A stretch of DNA of 64,000 nucleotides from NCBI GenBank assembly GCA_038329865.1, contig JBBQNK010000009.1, forward strand, positions 37,259-101,258. The letters run 5' to 3'. This DNA comes from JANMES01 sp038329865 (lineage in GTDB: Bacteria > Planctomycetota > Phycisphaerae > Tepidisphaerales > Tepidisphaeraceae). How positions within the stretch are numbered: position 1 is the first letter of the stretch; the number at the start of each line of letters is the position of its first letter. A model generated the notes under the pieces. That model was given only the letters and a program-made list of their open reading frames with translations. It was not told the DNA's origin and ran no database searches. Made by a program: the position numbers and the translations under genes. Below are positions 50,703 to 59,515 of the stretch, in pieces.

Positions 50703-52898
50703 ATGCGATTGCGTTACCTGTCCGTCGCGTCCGCCTTGACCGCGTCCTTGTTCATTTCATCCGCCGCATTCGCAGACGCTGCCGCCGCGGCGAAGTACGT
50801 GGAAGACGCCAAGACCGAAATCGAACAGCACCGTTACGACGCCGCCAAAGCCAAGCTCGAGCTGGCCGACACGGAATTGGAAGGCGTGGCCGCTGCGGAT
50901 AAGGCGCCCGTCGCTGCGTCGATCGAAGCGGCGAAGAAGCAGATGGCGGACGCATCGCTGGCGGACAACAAAATCAAATACACCCGCGAACTCGAACGCG
51001 TAATGACAGACGCCGAAGGCGCCGTCGGCAATCTCGCGACGTGGATGGGCGCGGAAAACCGCGCCAACGAGTTGTTCAGCAACGCCGACGCCAAGGCCGC
51101 CCTCGGCGATGATCTGACCGCCGCTCAGAAAAAATTCGCGACCTTCAAGAAGCTCAACGATCGCAAAGCCGGTGCCGCGATCGCCGAGCAGACCGAATCG
51201 AGCGTGAAAGAATTCGAAGCCTTCTGGGCCGACGCGAAAGCGAAAATCATCAAGTCCGAGACCCCCGGCGATAAGGACACTGCCATCACCGATACCGACC
51301 GAAAGCTCGAAGACATCCGCAAAACCGTTGCCGCCCTGCCGCAGGATGCGGATTCGACCAAGGCGTTCAAAGCCCGCGTCGATAAAATCGGCGCGGAGTA
51401 CACGCAACTCGCGCTGGCCGACAAGGTTAAGGAAAAGGCCACGCGGCTGAAGGATGAATTCGATTCCTACAAGGACGAATTCGCCGGCTGGGAACAGGAA
51501 ACCGCCGGGCCGACATTTGAGGAGTACCGCCAAACCTCCGGCGAAACAATGCACGCGCTCAAAGCCCCCAAGACGGAAAAATTCGTCTCCCGTTCCGACT
51601 ACTGGTTGGACAATCGCAAGGAGGATGAAGATTTCAAAAAACTCCAGTCGGCCCCGGAGATCAAGGCGATCTACGACAAGGTCATCGCCGATCGCAACAC
51701 CGCACTGGCGAAGATGGAAAAATTCGCCGACGCCCTGCTGGCCGATATGGAAAAGCAGACGCTCGATCAGAACAAGGTCGACAAAATCAAGACATTTGAA
51801 GACGGCCTGAAAAACAACATCCAGGGCTCGAGCAAGTTAGATGCCTACACCAAGCGGGCGCACGCGTTGGTCGACAAGTTTGAAAACCAAGGCAAGGCCG
51901 GCGAAGCCGCGGCCGCCGCTTACTACAAGACGATGACCGAAAAAGCCGCTGCCGCATGGCCGGACATGAAAGCGAAGTTCACCGTCACCGAAGGATTCGA
52001 TCCGAACAAGCCCGGCGACCTCAAGGGAAAATACATTCGCATTACCAGCCGCAACCGCATGGGCTGGGACTACAACACCGGCGATTTCCAATACGCCACA
52101 ACGCTCAACGGCACGCCGATCGCCGGGAAGTACGATCCCACCGTCGCGGCGGCTGTGAAAGAGGTTGAGAGCAAGATGGGCCGGGCGCTCGGCGACAGCG
52201 ACGACGACGGCGATTGGGAAGTGATCGCGCTCGTCGAAGGTTCGACGGGCAAGCTGAGCAAGCGCGTGAACGTGGAAGGCAAGATCAGTGACACTCACGG
52301 CAATACCGCGACGGTGACCGGCGAACGGGCTGAAGTTGTCGACGCGCCGATCGTCACGATCGTGGCCGCCCACTGCGGGCCGCTGGCGGTGGCGGCGGGC
52401 GCGGGATCGGTCAAAGAAAACGGCGCGGTCAGCGCGCCTGCCGCCAGCACGGGTGCCAGTGGTGGATCGCTTGCGGCCGTCGGTGGAACCGCCGGCGGGT
52501 CGGGCGCGATCTCGTCGCTACTGTGGCTCTTCGGCATCGCAGTCGGATTGATCGCGGGCACGTTGGCATTGGCCAAGGCAGGCTTCGCACCGCTCGTCAC
52601 GACGGCCGGCACAATCCAGCAGAAAATTGGCCAGCAGAATATGGAGTACATCGGCGCGGCCTGCGCCGTGTGGGGCGTGATCGGCCTTCTTCGCGGCTAC
52701 ATCATCTTCGGCTTGGTCGTCAACGCGGCGATCATCGCATCCGGCCTTTATGCGTCGATGGACATGCTCGAATCCAAGGGCATTCTCAAACCTGCGATGG
52801 CGGCGAAGCTTCGACCGCTGGGCGTGCCGATTGGATTGGGGACGATCGTGGTCGTGCTGATAACGCTCGTTACCAAGGGCCGGTTAATGATTATTTAG
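50703..52898 (+). CDS. large secreted/membrane protein of unknown family
   Basis: 731 residues. Signal peptide (MRLRYLSVASALTASLFISSAAFAD). Residues 27 to about 430 are Ala/Lys/Glu-rich and strongly helical, likely coiled coil. About 440-560 is a beta-rich segment (KGKYIRITSRNRMGWDYNTG, DGDWEVIALVEGST). A Gly/Ala/Ser linker (about 570-605) leads to about four C-terminal membrane helices (SSLLWLFGIAVGLIAGTLAL; GAACAVWGVIGLLRGYIIF; IGLGTIVVVLITLVT). The layout suggests an inner-membrane anchor with a long periplasmic stalk. GGAGG precedes the ATG. I recognise no family. Confidence 0.65.
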   Translation: MRLRYLSVASALTASLFISSAAFADAAAAAKYVEDAKTEIEQHRYDAAKAKLELADTELEGVAAADKAPVAASIEAAKKQMADASLADNKIKYTRELERVMTDAEGAVGNLATWMGAENRANELFSNADAKAALGDDLTAAQKKFATFKKLNDRKAGAAIAEQTESSVKEFEAFWADAKAKIIKSETPGDKDTAITDTDRKLEDIRKTVAALPQDADSTKAFKARVDKIGAEYTQLALADKVKEKATRLKDEFDSYKDEFAGWEQETAGPTFEEYRQTSGETMHALKAPKTEKFVSRSDYWLDNRKEDEDFKKLQSAPEIKAIYDKVIADRNTALAKMEKFADALLADMEKQTLDQNKVDKIKTFEDGLKNNIQGSSKLDAYTKRAHALVDKFENQGKAGEAAAAAYYKTMTEKAAAAWPDMKAKFTVTEGFDPNKPGDLKGKYIRITSRNRMGWDYNTGDFQYATTLNGTPIAGKYDPTVAAAVKEVESKMGRALGDSDDDGDWEVIALVEGSTGKLSKRVNVEGKISDTHGNTATVTGERAEVVDAPIVTIVAAHCGPLAVAAGAGSVKENGAVSAPAASTGASGGSLAAVGGTAGGSGAISSLLWLFGIAVGLIAGTLALAKAGFAPLVTTAGTIQQKIGQQNMEYIGAACAVWGVIGLLRGYIIFGLVVNAAIIASGLYASMDMLESKGILKPAMAAKLRPLGVPIGLGTIVVVLITLVTKGRLMII

Positions 52899-52969
52899 TT
52901 CTACCAGCGAACGTACTGCATCGCGTCAGGATACTGATCGATACGAGTGCGTTTCGCCCGCCAAAAAAT

Positions 52970-53047
52970 CGTCATCCTGAGGTACTCCGAAGGATCTAGG
53001 CAGTGCGCAAGTGCCAGCTAGATCCTTCGGAATACCTCAGGATGACG
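52970..53047. repeat. palindromic element, family B
   Basis: Arms CGTCATCCTGAGGTACTCCG and CGGAATACCTCAGGATGACG with inner AAGGATCTAG / CTAGATCCTT, between two plus-strand genes. Confidence 0.93.
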
Positions 53048-53091
53048 AAGGCCTATTCACGTTGTGCGCTTGCCAATTTTCTCTCCGTCGA

Positions 53092-53119
53092 TTGACGCAC
53101 TTTTGCATTCCCCTATCAT
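53092..53119 (+). promoter_or_regulatory. promoter of pfp
   Basis: TTGACG (53092-53097) and TATCAT (53114-53119) with a 16-base spacer, 40 bases upstream of the pfp ATG and downstream of a family B palindrome. Confidence 0.6.
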
Positions 53120-53159
53120 GCCACCTCGCTGAATTAACGAACTTTCACACGAGGTTTAC

Positions 53160-54383
53160 ATGGCAAGTCCCATCAAAGGCAACGCGGTCGTCGGGCAGTC
53201 CGGCGGGCCGACTTCGGTCATCAATCAATCGCTCGTCGGCGTAGTCGAAGAGGTCAAAAAACACGGGCACATCGAAAAGCTCCTCGGCTGCCGGCACGGC
53301 GTGCGCGGGATCGTGGCGAACGATTACATCGACCTTAAATCCGTCCCCTCTGATTTGCTCGAGCGCATCGCGCAAACCCCCAGCAGCGCCCTGGGCAGCA
53401 CGCGCGACAAGCCGGACGCGGAATACTGCAAGAAAATCATGCAGAACTTCAAGCAGAACAACGTGCGCTACTTCTTCTACATCGGCGGCAACGACAGCGC
53501 CGACGCTGCCCGCATCGTGCAGGAACTCGCCGCCGCCGACGGGCATGAACTGCACGTGTTCCACATTCCTAAGACGATCGACAACGATCTCCGCGTGCAC
53601 GACCACACCCCCGGCTTCGGCAGCGCCGCCAAGTTCGTCGCCAGTGCGATGATGGGTGACAACTACGACAACGCCAGCCTGCCGGGCATTAAGGTCGACA
53701 TCATTATGGGCCGGCACGCGGGCTTCCTCACGGCCGCCTCGGTTCTCGCGCGTCAACACGCGGAAGACGGCCCGCACCTGATCTACGTTCCTGAAGCGCC
53801 GCTGAGCGAGGAGAAATTCCTGTCCGACGTCGACAGAATCTACAGCAAGAAAGGCCGCTGCCTCATCGCCATGAGCGAAGGCGTCGGCACGCCCGACGGC
53901 AAGACATGGGCGGAGAAAATGAGCGAAAACATCGAGAAAGACAGCCACGGCAACATCCAGCTCTCCGGCACCGGCGCACTGGGCGATTTCTTCGCCGCCC
54001 TCGTGACGAAGAAGCTCAACAACCCCGGCGGCAAGAAGCTGCGCGTGCGGGCCGACACGTTCGGCTATCTGCAGCGGTCGTTCGCGGGAATCGTGAGCGA
54101 AGTCGACGCGAAGGAAGCCCGCGAAGTCGCGACGCTCGCGGTGAAGTACAGTGCCGATCCGAAGAACCTCGAAGGTAGCGTCGCCATGATCCGCAAGCCC
54201 GGCAGCACGTACGCCATCGAGCACACCTTCACCAGCATCAAGAACGTGGCCAAGGACACCAAGCACCTCGCGGCCGAGTACATCAGCAACGGCAACAACA
54301 TCACCCAGGCGTTCATCGACTACGCAAAGCCGCTGGTCGGCAAGCTGCCGGTGGTGGGATCGTTCGAGGAATTGAAGAAATGA
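53160..54383 (+). CDS. pfp: pyrophosphate-dependent 6-phosphofructokinase
   Basis: 407 residues. Reversible phosphorylation of fructose 6-phosphate using PPi. AVVGQSGGPTSVINQSLVGV is the N-terminal phosphate loop and YFFYIGGNDSADAA has Asp at the position that blocks ATP in PPi enzymes (ATP forms have GGDGS). VFHIPKTIDNDL has the PPi-type Lys (PKTIDND against PGTIDND), and DIIMGRHAGFLTAASVLA is the fructose-phosphate site. GAGG lies six bases before the ATG. The stop codon overlaps the start of the next gene (ATGA). Confidence 0.92.
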   Translation: MASPIKGNAVVGQSGGPTSVINQSLVGVVEEVKKHGHIEKLLGCRHGVRGIVANDYIDLKSVPSDLLERIAQTPSSALGSTRDKPDAEYCKKIMQNFKQNNVRYFFYIGGNDSADAARIVQELAAADGHELHVFHIPKTIDNDLRVHDHTPGFGSAAKFVASAMMGDNYDNASLPGIKVDIIMGRHAGFLTAASVLARQHAEDGPHLIYVPEAPLSEEKFLSDVDRIYSKKGRCLIAMSEGVGTPDGKTWAEKMSENIEKDSHGNIQLSGTGALGDFFAALVTKKLNNPGGKKLRVRADTFGYLQRSFAGIVSEVDAKEAREVATLAVKYSADPKNLEGSVAMIRKPGSTYAIEHTFTSIKNVAKDTKHLAAEYISNGNNITQAFIDYAKPLVGKLPVVGSFEELKK

Positions 54384-54958
54384 GTAATGCACGCACGATC
54401 GTCGGCTACGGCGCATCCACCATGCAGGGCGTCGGCGATACGCGCGGCGGATTCTTCGCCCGCATGACTCGCGAATTGGCTGTCTCGCACCCCGATTGGC
54501 GACTGACAAACCTGGGCATCGGCGGGAACACTACACGCGACATGCTCAAGCGCATTGATAAAGTTCGCCTGTACGAGCCTTTCACCAGCGTGATCGCGCT
54601 CGGCTGCAACGACCTGCCCCGCGAGCGCGACGGCAATCCGCAGAACCGAACGACGGTGGAAGAATACGCCGCAAACCTACAGGCAATGTTCAAAGAGCTG
54701 CACGGCAAAGGTTCGCTGTTCATCTCATCCTTCCCGCCCGACCCGGTCCGCACCGGCGTGCAGGTGGAAACGATGAATACCTACATGGGCCTGGCGCTCA
54801 GCATCGCGCGGGCGTATCGGTTTGAGGTATGGGATCTGTACGCCGAAATGCTAGGCAATCCCGTCCTGCCTACGTATTGGGCCACGGACGGCATGCACTT
54901 CAATGACGTGGGGCACGCGTTTCTGGCGGAGAGAACCTTAAAGCTCATCCTGGGATAA
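54380..54958 (+). CDS. SGNH/GDSL-type hydrolase
   Basis: 192 residues, no signal peptide. The four SGNH blocks are visible: VGYGASTMQGVGDT (Ser in block I, replacing GDS), LGIGGNTTRDM (Gly), VIALGCNDLPRE (Asn) and WATDGMHFNDVGHAF (Asp and His). Such enzymes act as esterases or acyl/carbohydrate deacylases. Its ATG overlaps the phosphofructokinase stop, so it is translated together with a glycolytic enzyme; the link is unclear. Substrate unknown. Confidence 0.82.
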   Translation: MSNARTIVGYGASTMQGVGDTRGGFFARMTRELAVSHPDWRLTNLGIGGNTTRDMLKRIDKVRLYEPFTSVIALGCNDLPRERDGNPQNRTTVEEYAANLQAMFKELHGKGSLFISSFPPDPVRTGVQVETMNTYMGLALSIARAYRFEVWDLYAEMLGNPVLPTYWATDGMHFNDVGHAFLAERTLKLILG

Positions 54959-54975
54959 AAAGCGCGATGCCCTCT

Positions 54976-55052
54976 CGTCATCCTGAGGTACTCCGAAGGA
55001 TCTAGCGTCCACGGCAAGTCGGCTGGATCCTTCGGAATACCTCAGGATGACG
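54976..55052. repeat. palindromic element, family B
   Basis: Arms CGTCATCCTGAGGTACTCCG and CGGAATACCTCAGGATGACG. The outward flank ACACTTGGAGTTGAT is close to the reverse complement of the ATCAACTTCAGGTGT flank found at 5088 and 35740, so the unit extends beyond the hairpin. Confidence 0.93.
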
Positions 55053-55127
55053 ACACACTTGGAGTTGATCTGCTCTAGACCGTTTTTGAAGGCCGCCAGA
55101 GTGACGGTTTTCGTATTCGGAATCTCC

Positions 55128-56117
55128 CTACCACCGATGATGCACCTGCCGGCTGATCCGCTTGTCGTAGATCGCTCGAACCGCTGACATTTGTTTCTCC
55201 GTGAGCGCGGGCAGATCCGCCGCGGCGGCGTTGGACTCGGCCTGCTCGGGGGATTTCGCGCCGGGAATGGCACACGTCACCGCATCGAACATCAGAATCC
55301 ACCGCAACGCGAATTGCGCCAGCGAAACACCGTCCGGCAGGAGCGCCTTGAGTTCATCCACCGCGGCGAAGGCGTTCGGCAGATCATGACCCAGGCCGCT
55401 GAAGGTTTCGCCGGCATCGAAGGCTTTGCCCAGGCGGTTAAAATTTCGGTGATCGTCCTTGGCGAATTCCGTCTCCGGCTTCATCTTGCCGCTCAGCAGC
55501 CCGCTGGCCAGCGGCACGCGGGCGAGCACGCCGATGTTCCGCTTCTTTACCTGCTCGAAAAATAACTCCGCCGGCCGCTGGCGGAACATGTTGAAGATGA
55601 TCTGCACCGTGCAGACGTTGTCGTACTCGATGGCCTTGAGTGCTTCTTCGATCTTCTCCACGCTCACGCCCCAGTGCCGCACCTTGCCGGTCTTGGTGAT
55701 CGCGGCCAGATCCTCGAAAAACTCCGGCCGATAGTAAACCGCCGGCGACGGGCAGTGCAGTTGCACCAGATCGAGGCAATCCGTCTGCAGATTCGTCAGG
55801 CTGCGGTCGATGAACGCTTCAATGTTGGCGCGGTTGTACCCTTCGCTGGTATGCGGATTGAGCCGCCGGCCCGCTTTCGTCGCGACCTTGAACGCGCCCG
55901 GCCGCTCTTTGGCCACCTGCGCCACGAGCCGCTCGGATCGCCCGTCGCCGTACACGTCGGCGGTGTCGATGAAATTCACGCCCAGGTCGATCGACCGGCG
56001 CAGCGCGTTGAGCGATTGCTCGTCATCAACCTTCCCCCACGATCCGCCGATCGCCCAGGCGCCGAATGAGATCGTCGAGACTTTGTAACCAGTTTTGCCG
56101 AGCGTTCGGTATTGCAT
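55128..56117 (-). CDS. aldo/keto reductase
   Basis: 329-residue (beta/alpha)8 NADPH oxidoreductase. The catalytic tetrad is present: Asp in NFIDTADVYGDGRSE, Tyr in DVYG, Lys in KVATKAGRR and His in LVQLHCPSP. The GLLSGKMKPETEF loop and CAIPGAKSPEQAESNAAA NADP site near the C-terminus fit the YhdN/Gre3-like branch. The ATG is preceded by AGGAATAATTC. It stands alone on the minus strand; the substrate is unknown. Confidence 0.92.
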   Translation of the reverse strand: MQYRTLGKTGYKVSTISFGAWAIGGSWGKVDDEQSLNALRRSIDLGVNFIDTADVYGDGRSERLVAQVAKERPGAFKVATKAGRRLNPHTSEGYNRANIEAFIDRSLTNLQTDCLDLVQLHCPSPAVYYRPEFFEDLAAITKTGKVRHWGVSVEKIEEALKAIEYDNVCTVQIIFNMFRQRPAELFFEQVKKRNIGVLARVPLASGLLSGKMKPETEFAKDDHRNFNRLGKAFDAGETFSGLGHDLPNAFAAVDELKALLPDGVSLAQFALRWILMFDAVTCAIPGAKSPEQAESNAAAADLPALTEKQMSAVRAIYDKRISRQVHHRW

Positions 56118-56151
56118 GAATTATTCCTGAGTAAGTTCGAGGAATGGGCGG

Positions 56152-56646
56152 TTATTTTGCACGGCCCGATTCCAATGAACCGTAAAGACACACAATGATG
56201 ATCACCACCGCAACCGTGCCAATAACAGTATAGCTGACCACTTCCATGGTGCCAGTTCCTGCCTTGCCGACTTCCTTGCTGAATTGCGTGGTGTGGGTTT
56301 CCTGATGATACCACACGAGGTACTTCGCGTCTGTCGGTACGTCGGCTAGCTCAAACACCGTTTTATTGTGAACGCCGACTACTCGCCCGTCGGAATTCCG
56401 ACGAAAGCCGAGCTGATCGCCGGAACTCGCCGGGCGTTCGCTGTCGCGGATCGTTTGGAGTTGATCGTCGTCGCTGCTCGTCCACTTCGCGACGTAAATG
56501 CCTTCCGCGCGAACCAGGCCGAGCGACTCCCCCATCGCCCCGTCGTATCGGCCGACCATGGCGACACTCGTTTTCGCGCAGCCCGTGCAAAAAATGGCAA
56601 GTGAAAGAACGCCCCCGATACATCGCCGAAGAACCAATCGCGACAC
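56152..56646 (-). CDS. lipoprotein with C-terminal membrane helix, paralogue 1
   Basis: 164 residues from GTG 56646, which has GGAGG six bases upstream; an ATG 32 codons earlier runs into the neighbour and is unlikely. Lipobox LAIFCTGCAKTSV, an extracytoplasmic domain with YVAKWTSSDDDQLQTIRDS, GDQLGFRRNSDGRVVGVHNK and VPTDAKYLVWYHQE, then a C-terminal helix (TVIGTVAVVIIIVCLYG). It is a tandem paralogue of the gene just upstream. Function unknown. Confidence 0.65.
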   Translation of the reverse strand: MSRLVLRRCIGGVLSLAIFCTGCAKTSVAMVGRYDGAMGESLGLVRAEGIYVAKWTSSDDDQLQTIRDSERPASSGDQLGFRRNSDGRVVGVHNKTVFELADVPTDAKYLVWYHQETHTTQFSKEVGKAGTGTMEVVSYTVIGTVAVVIIIVCLYGSLESGRAK

Positions 56647-56692
56647 CGCCCCCTCCGTTCGAATTAATTCACAGATAGCTGATTGAAGATGA

Positions 56693-57205
56693 TCAATAGT
56701 TGCTGTCTGTAGAATCGCAGTCGTCGGACGGGTGTAACACAACGTAGATCACCAACGCCGCAACGCCAACCCCTATCAACACCAGGGCCGTACCCTGGAC
56801 GACATGAAGCGTGCCCTCGCCCACCTTATCGACTTCCCTGCCGAACTGTGTACGCACCTTCGCGGTGTTCCGCCAAACGACATACTTGGCCGTCGCCGGC
56901 ACGCCATTGAGCGGCAGGCGCACGTCGCCGTGCACGGCGATCACTTGACCGTCGCCTAACCGTTTAAAACCGAGCCGTTCGCCGGTGTGGACAAATCGAT
57001 CGCTGCCAGGAATTTCATGAAGGTGCTTACGATCGCTCTCCGTCCACAGAGCGGTGTAAGTGCCGATGTATTTGGCACGTTGCGAGGTTTCGCAGACGAG
57101 GCTTTCATTTCGGCCGAGCGTGGTCACTCGGGTTTTGGTACAGCCGGTGCAGAAGATCGCACAGGACAAGGCGGCCGACGCGATTCGACGAAAAATAGAT
57201 CGCAT
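56693..57205 (-). CDS. lipoprotein with C-terminal membrane helix, paralogue 2
   Basis: 170 residues with the same plan as its neighbour: lipobox SCAIFCTGCTKTRV, YTALWTESDRKHLHEIPGSD, GERLGFKRLGDGQVIAVHGD, VPATAKYVVWRNTAKVRT, and a terminal helix (GTALVLIGVGVAALVIYVVL). The two are alignable along their whole length but strongly diverged, so the duplication is not recent. ATG at 57205 with GGAG upstream. Both an N-terminal lipid anchor and a C-terminal helix in such a short protein is unusual. Confidence 0.68.
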   Translation of the reverse strand: MRSIFRRIASAALSCAIFCTGCTKTRVTTLGRNESLVCETSQRAKYIGTYTALWTESDRKHLHEIPGSDRFVHTGERLGFKRLGDGQVIAVHGDVRLPLNGVPATAKYVVWRNTAKVRTQFGREVDKVGEGTLHVVQGTALVLIGVGVAALVIYVVLHPSDDCDSTDSNY

Positions 57206-57285
57206 ACGAGTGCTCCTTTCACGCTACTACACACGGCGAATGGCGGCGTTGCGGATTGGCGTCGGAGGGAGCAGAAAGTCGGACA

Positions 57286-57729
57286 TTATCGCACGTGTTT
57301 CACGAAAATAATGACGGTTGCGGCAGTCAAAGCCCATGCTGCAAAGGCAGAAAGCCATTGCCGGCTCATCGGCTGGCGGCGGAGATAAATTCGGCCATTC
57401 AGATAGACAGCCATCGCAATGCTGGTCGCCAATGCGCCGCCCAGCAGAATAGAGGCAAGTCCCGGTTCGATATCACCGAGAACAAAGATCAACATGAAAA
57501 AGAGTCCGTTGAATCCGAATCCAGCCGCCAGGCCCACGAGGCCCGTGAAATACGCCGCCATTTTCGGCTCGGCCAAGTTCACACGGAGAATGAGCCCGTC
57601 GCCGCATTCCGGGCAGCGGTCGCCGGTGAGATTTCGCAGGTTGTATTGGCAGCGCGGACAGGTCACGTCGCGTTCGTGCAGATAGACCTGCAGCGCCGCG
57701 GCCTCGGAAGTTGCGAGCGGCTCGTTCAT
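57286..57729 (-). CDS. small zinc-ribbon membrane protein
   Basis: 147 residues. Zinc ribbon CPRCQYNLRNLTGDRCPECG at residues 24-43, then three membrane helices. The ribbon is almost identical to that of the protein at 35925 although the rest differs. The ATG overlaps the hisB stop codon (ATGA), so it is translated as the tail of the his operon. Function unknown. Confidence 0.72.
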   Translation of the reverse strand: MNEPLATSEAAALQVYLHERDVTCPRCQYNLRNLTGDRCPECGDGLILRVNLAEPKMAAYFTGLVGLAAGFGFNGLFFMLIFVLGDIEPGLASILLGGALATSIAMAVYLNGRIYLRRQPMSRQWLSAFAAWALTAATVIIFVKHVR

Positions 57730-58322
57730 CCGTTGAGCGACCCCTTGGTGCTCGGCACGGCGTCCTTCGCGCGAGGGTCGATTGAGACCGCCTGCCGCAT
57801 CGCCTTGGCGGTGGCTTTGAAGATCGCCTCGGCGATGTGGTGGTTATTCGTGCCATACGGCACGGTTACATGCAGGTTAAACTTGCCGGCCGTCGCGACG
57901 GATTTGAAAAATTCCTCGACCAACTCGACCGGAAACTCGCCGATGCTCGGCCCTTTGAACGCGACGTTAAACACAAACGCCGGCCGGCCTGAGAGGTCGA
58001 TCGCGACTTGCGCGAGGCTCTCGTCCATCGGCACGATGGCCCAGCCGTAGCGGAAGATTCCCTTTTTATCGCCGAGCGATTTTTCCAGCGCCTGCCCAAG
58101 CACCAGGCCGACGTCTTCGACAGTGTGATGCGCGTCAATATGGAGATCACCTTTGGCGGCGACATTCAAATCGAGCAGGCCGTGCCGGCCGAGGAGATCG
58201 AGCATGTGATCGAAGAAACCTACGCCTGTCTTGGCTGAGACGACGCCGGTGCCGTCGAGATCGAGGGAGAGGGAGATGTCGGTCTCTTTGGTCTTGCGGG
58301 TGATGGACGAAGTGCGAGACAC
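57726..58322 (-). CDS. hisB: imidazoleglycerol-phosphate dehydratase
   Basis: 198 residues, the monofunctional HisB. Paired metal motifs are present: GVGFFDHMLDLLGRHG and DAHHTVEDVGLVLGQAL in the first half, and GTNNHHIAEAIFKATAKAMR in the second. FRYGWAIVPMDESLA is also typical. The start is GTG 58322 with GGAG five bases upstream. It is third in hisD-hisC-hisB order and overlaps a small zinc-ribbon gene by four bases. Confidence 0.96.
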   Translation of the reverse strand: MSRTSSITRKTKETDISLSLDLDGTGVVSAKTGVGFFDHMLDLLGRHGLLDLNVAAKGDLHIDAHHTVEDVGLVLGQALEKSLGDKKGIFRYGWAIVPMDESLAQVAIDLSGRPAFVFNVAFKGPSIGEFPVELVEEFFKSVATAGKFNLHVTVPYGTNNHHIAEAIFKATAKAMRQAVSIDPRAKDAVPSTKGSLNG

Positions 58323-58349
58323 GATAACTCCGAGTGTTTTTGGTCAAAG

Positions 58350-58418
58350 TTATTCGGTATTGGGTATTAGATATTTGGAAATGCTTCTTCCAAATACCTA
58401 ATACCCAATACCAAATAA
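58350..58418. repeat. palindromic element, family K (GGTATTGGGTATTAG words)
   Basis: The left arm TTATTCGGTATTGGGTATTA continues GATATTTGGAA, and the right arm TTCCAAATACCTAATACCCA continues ATACCAAATAA. The arms have 31 nt, with two mismatches, around a 7-nt loop. They consist of repeated TATTNGG words. It fills the hisC-hisB spacer. Confidence 0.93.
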
Positions 58419-58426
58419 CACTTTTC

Positions 58427-59497
58427 CTACGCTGCCTTTTCCGATGCCGCCAGCGCTTTGATCCCGCCCAGCAGCGCGTTGTTTTCCTGGCTCGTGCCGA
58501 TGGTGATGCGGATTTTGTCCTGCAAGCCGGGCTTGTCGAAGAAGCGTACCAAAATCCCCTGCTCCTTCAGCCCCAGGTACGCCGCCTTCGCGTGGCCGCC
58601 GGGGACGGTGACGAGCAGGAAATTCGCCTGGCTCGGCAGCACGTGCCAGTTGATCGCGTTCAGTTCATCGGTCAGGCGCTGCCGCTCGGTTTTGATCTGC
58701 TCCCACGAACGCAGCGCGTATTCCTGGTCCTCGATCGCAGCCGTCGCGGCGATGACGGAAATCGCGTCGCAGTTGTAGCTGTCCTTCACCTTCATCATCT
58801 CGTCGATGACGGCCGGCTGGCCGATCGCGTAACCGAACCGCAGGCCGGCGAGCGAGTAGGCCTTGCTCAGCGATCGCGAGACGACGATGTTCGCATGATC
58901 CTTCACGAGCGACACGCAGTTATCCTCGGCAAAATCCGCGTACGCTTCATCGACCAGCACCAGGCCGTGGAATTTTTTCGCAAGCTGCGCCACCTCCGCC
59001 GGCGGGACGAACGTACCGCTGGGTGCATTCGGGTTGGCGAGATAAATCGCGGCGGCTTTCGTATCGACCAACGCGTCGATCGGCAGCTGCCAGTTCTTCT
59101 CCCACGGCACGCCGGTGATTTTTGCGTCTTCGAGCTTGGCCAGCACCGGATAGAGCGAGTAAGTCGGCTCCGGATACGCCAGCGTTTCGCCGGGGCCGAT
59201 GAACGTACGCGTAGCGATGGTGAGAATGTCATCACTGCCGTTGCCGGCGATGATGTGATCGGCGCTCACGCCCCACAACTTCGCCGCGGCTGCGCGAAAC
59301 GCGTCGGCCGTTGGATTCGGATACCGCCGTAGCGCCTCGGCCTCCACTTCGCGGATCGCCTGCATCACCTTCGGGCTCGGCGGGAATGGATTTTCATTCG
59401 TGTTGAGCTTGACGACGCGATCACCCATGCCGGGCTGCTCGCCGGGCGTGTAGCCGTCCATGTGGCGCACGGTCTGTCGAACGAATTGCGGAGCCAT
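58427..59497 (-). CDS. hisC: histidinol-phosphate aminotransferase
   Basis: 356-residue PLP aminotransferase, fold type I. KLNTNENPFPPSP is the substrate arm, GNGSDDILTIATRTFIGPG the PLP phosphate loop, ANPNAPSGTFVP the Asn/Pro motif, LVLVDEAYADFAEDN the Asp, and SRSLSKAYSLAGLRFGYAI carries the Schiff-base Lys. The ATG at 59497 is chosen because upstream codons lie in a palindrome. TATACT sits six bases before the ATG on the minus strand and there is no ribosome site. Confidence 0.96.
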   Translation of the reverse strand: MAPQFVRQTVRHMDGYTPGEQPGMGDRVVKLNTNENPFPPSPKVMQAIREVEAEALRRYPNPTADAFRAAAAKLWGVSADHIIAGNGSDDILTIATRTFIGPGETLAYPEPTYSLYPVLAKLEDAKITGVPWEKNWQLPIDALVDTKAAAIYLANPNAPSGTFVPPAEVAQLAKKFHGLVLVDEAYADFAEDNCVSLVKDHANIVVSRSLSKAYSLAGLRFGYAIGQPAVIDEMMKVKDSYNCDAISVIAATAAIEDQEYALRSWEQIKTERQRLTDELNAINWHVLPSQANFLLVTVPGGHAKAAYLGLKEQGILVRFFDKPGLQDKIRITIGTSQENNALLGGIKALAASEKAA

Positions 59498-59515
59498 GGG
59501 AGTAGTATAAGCGAA

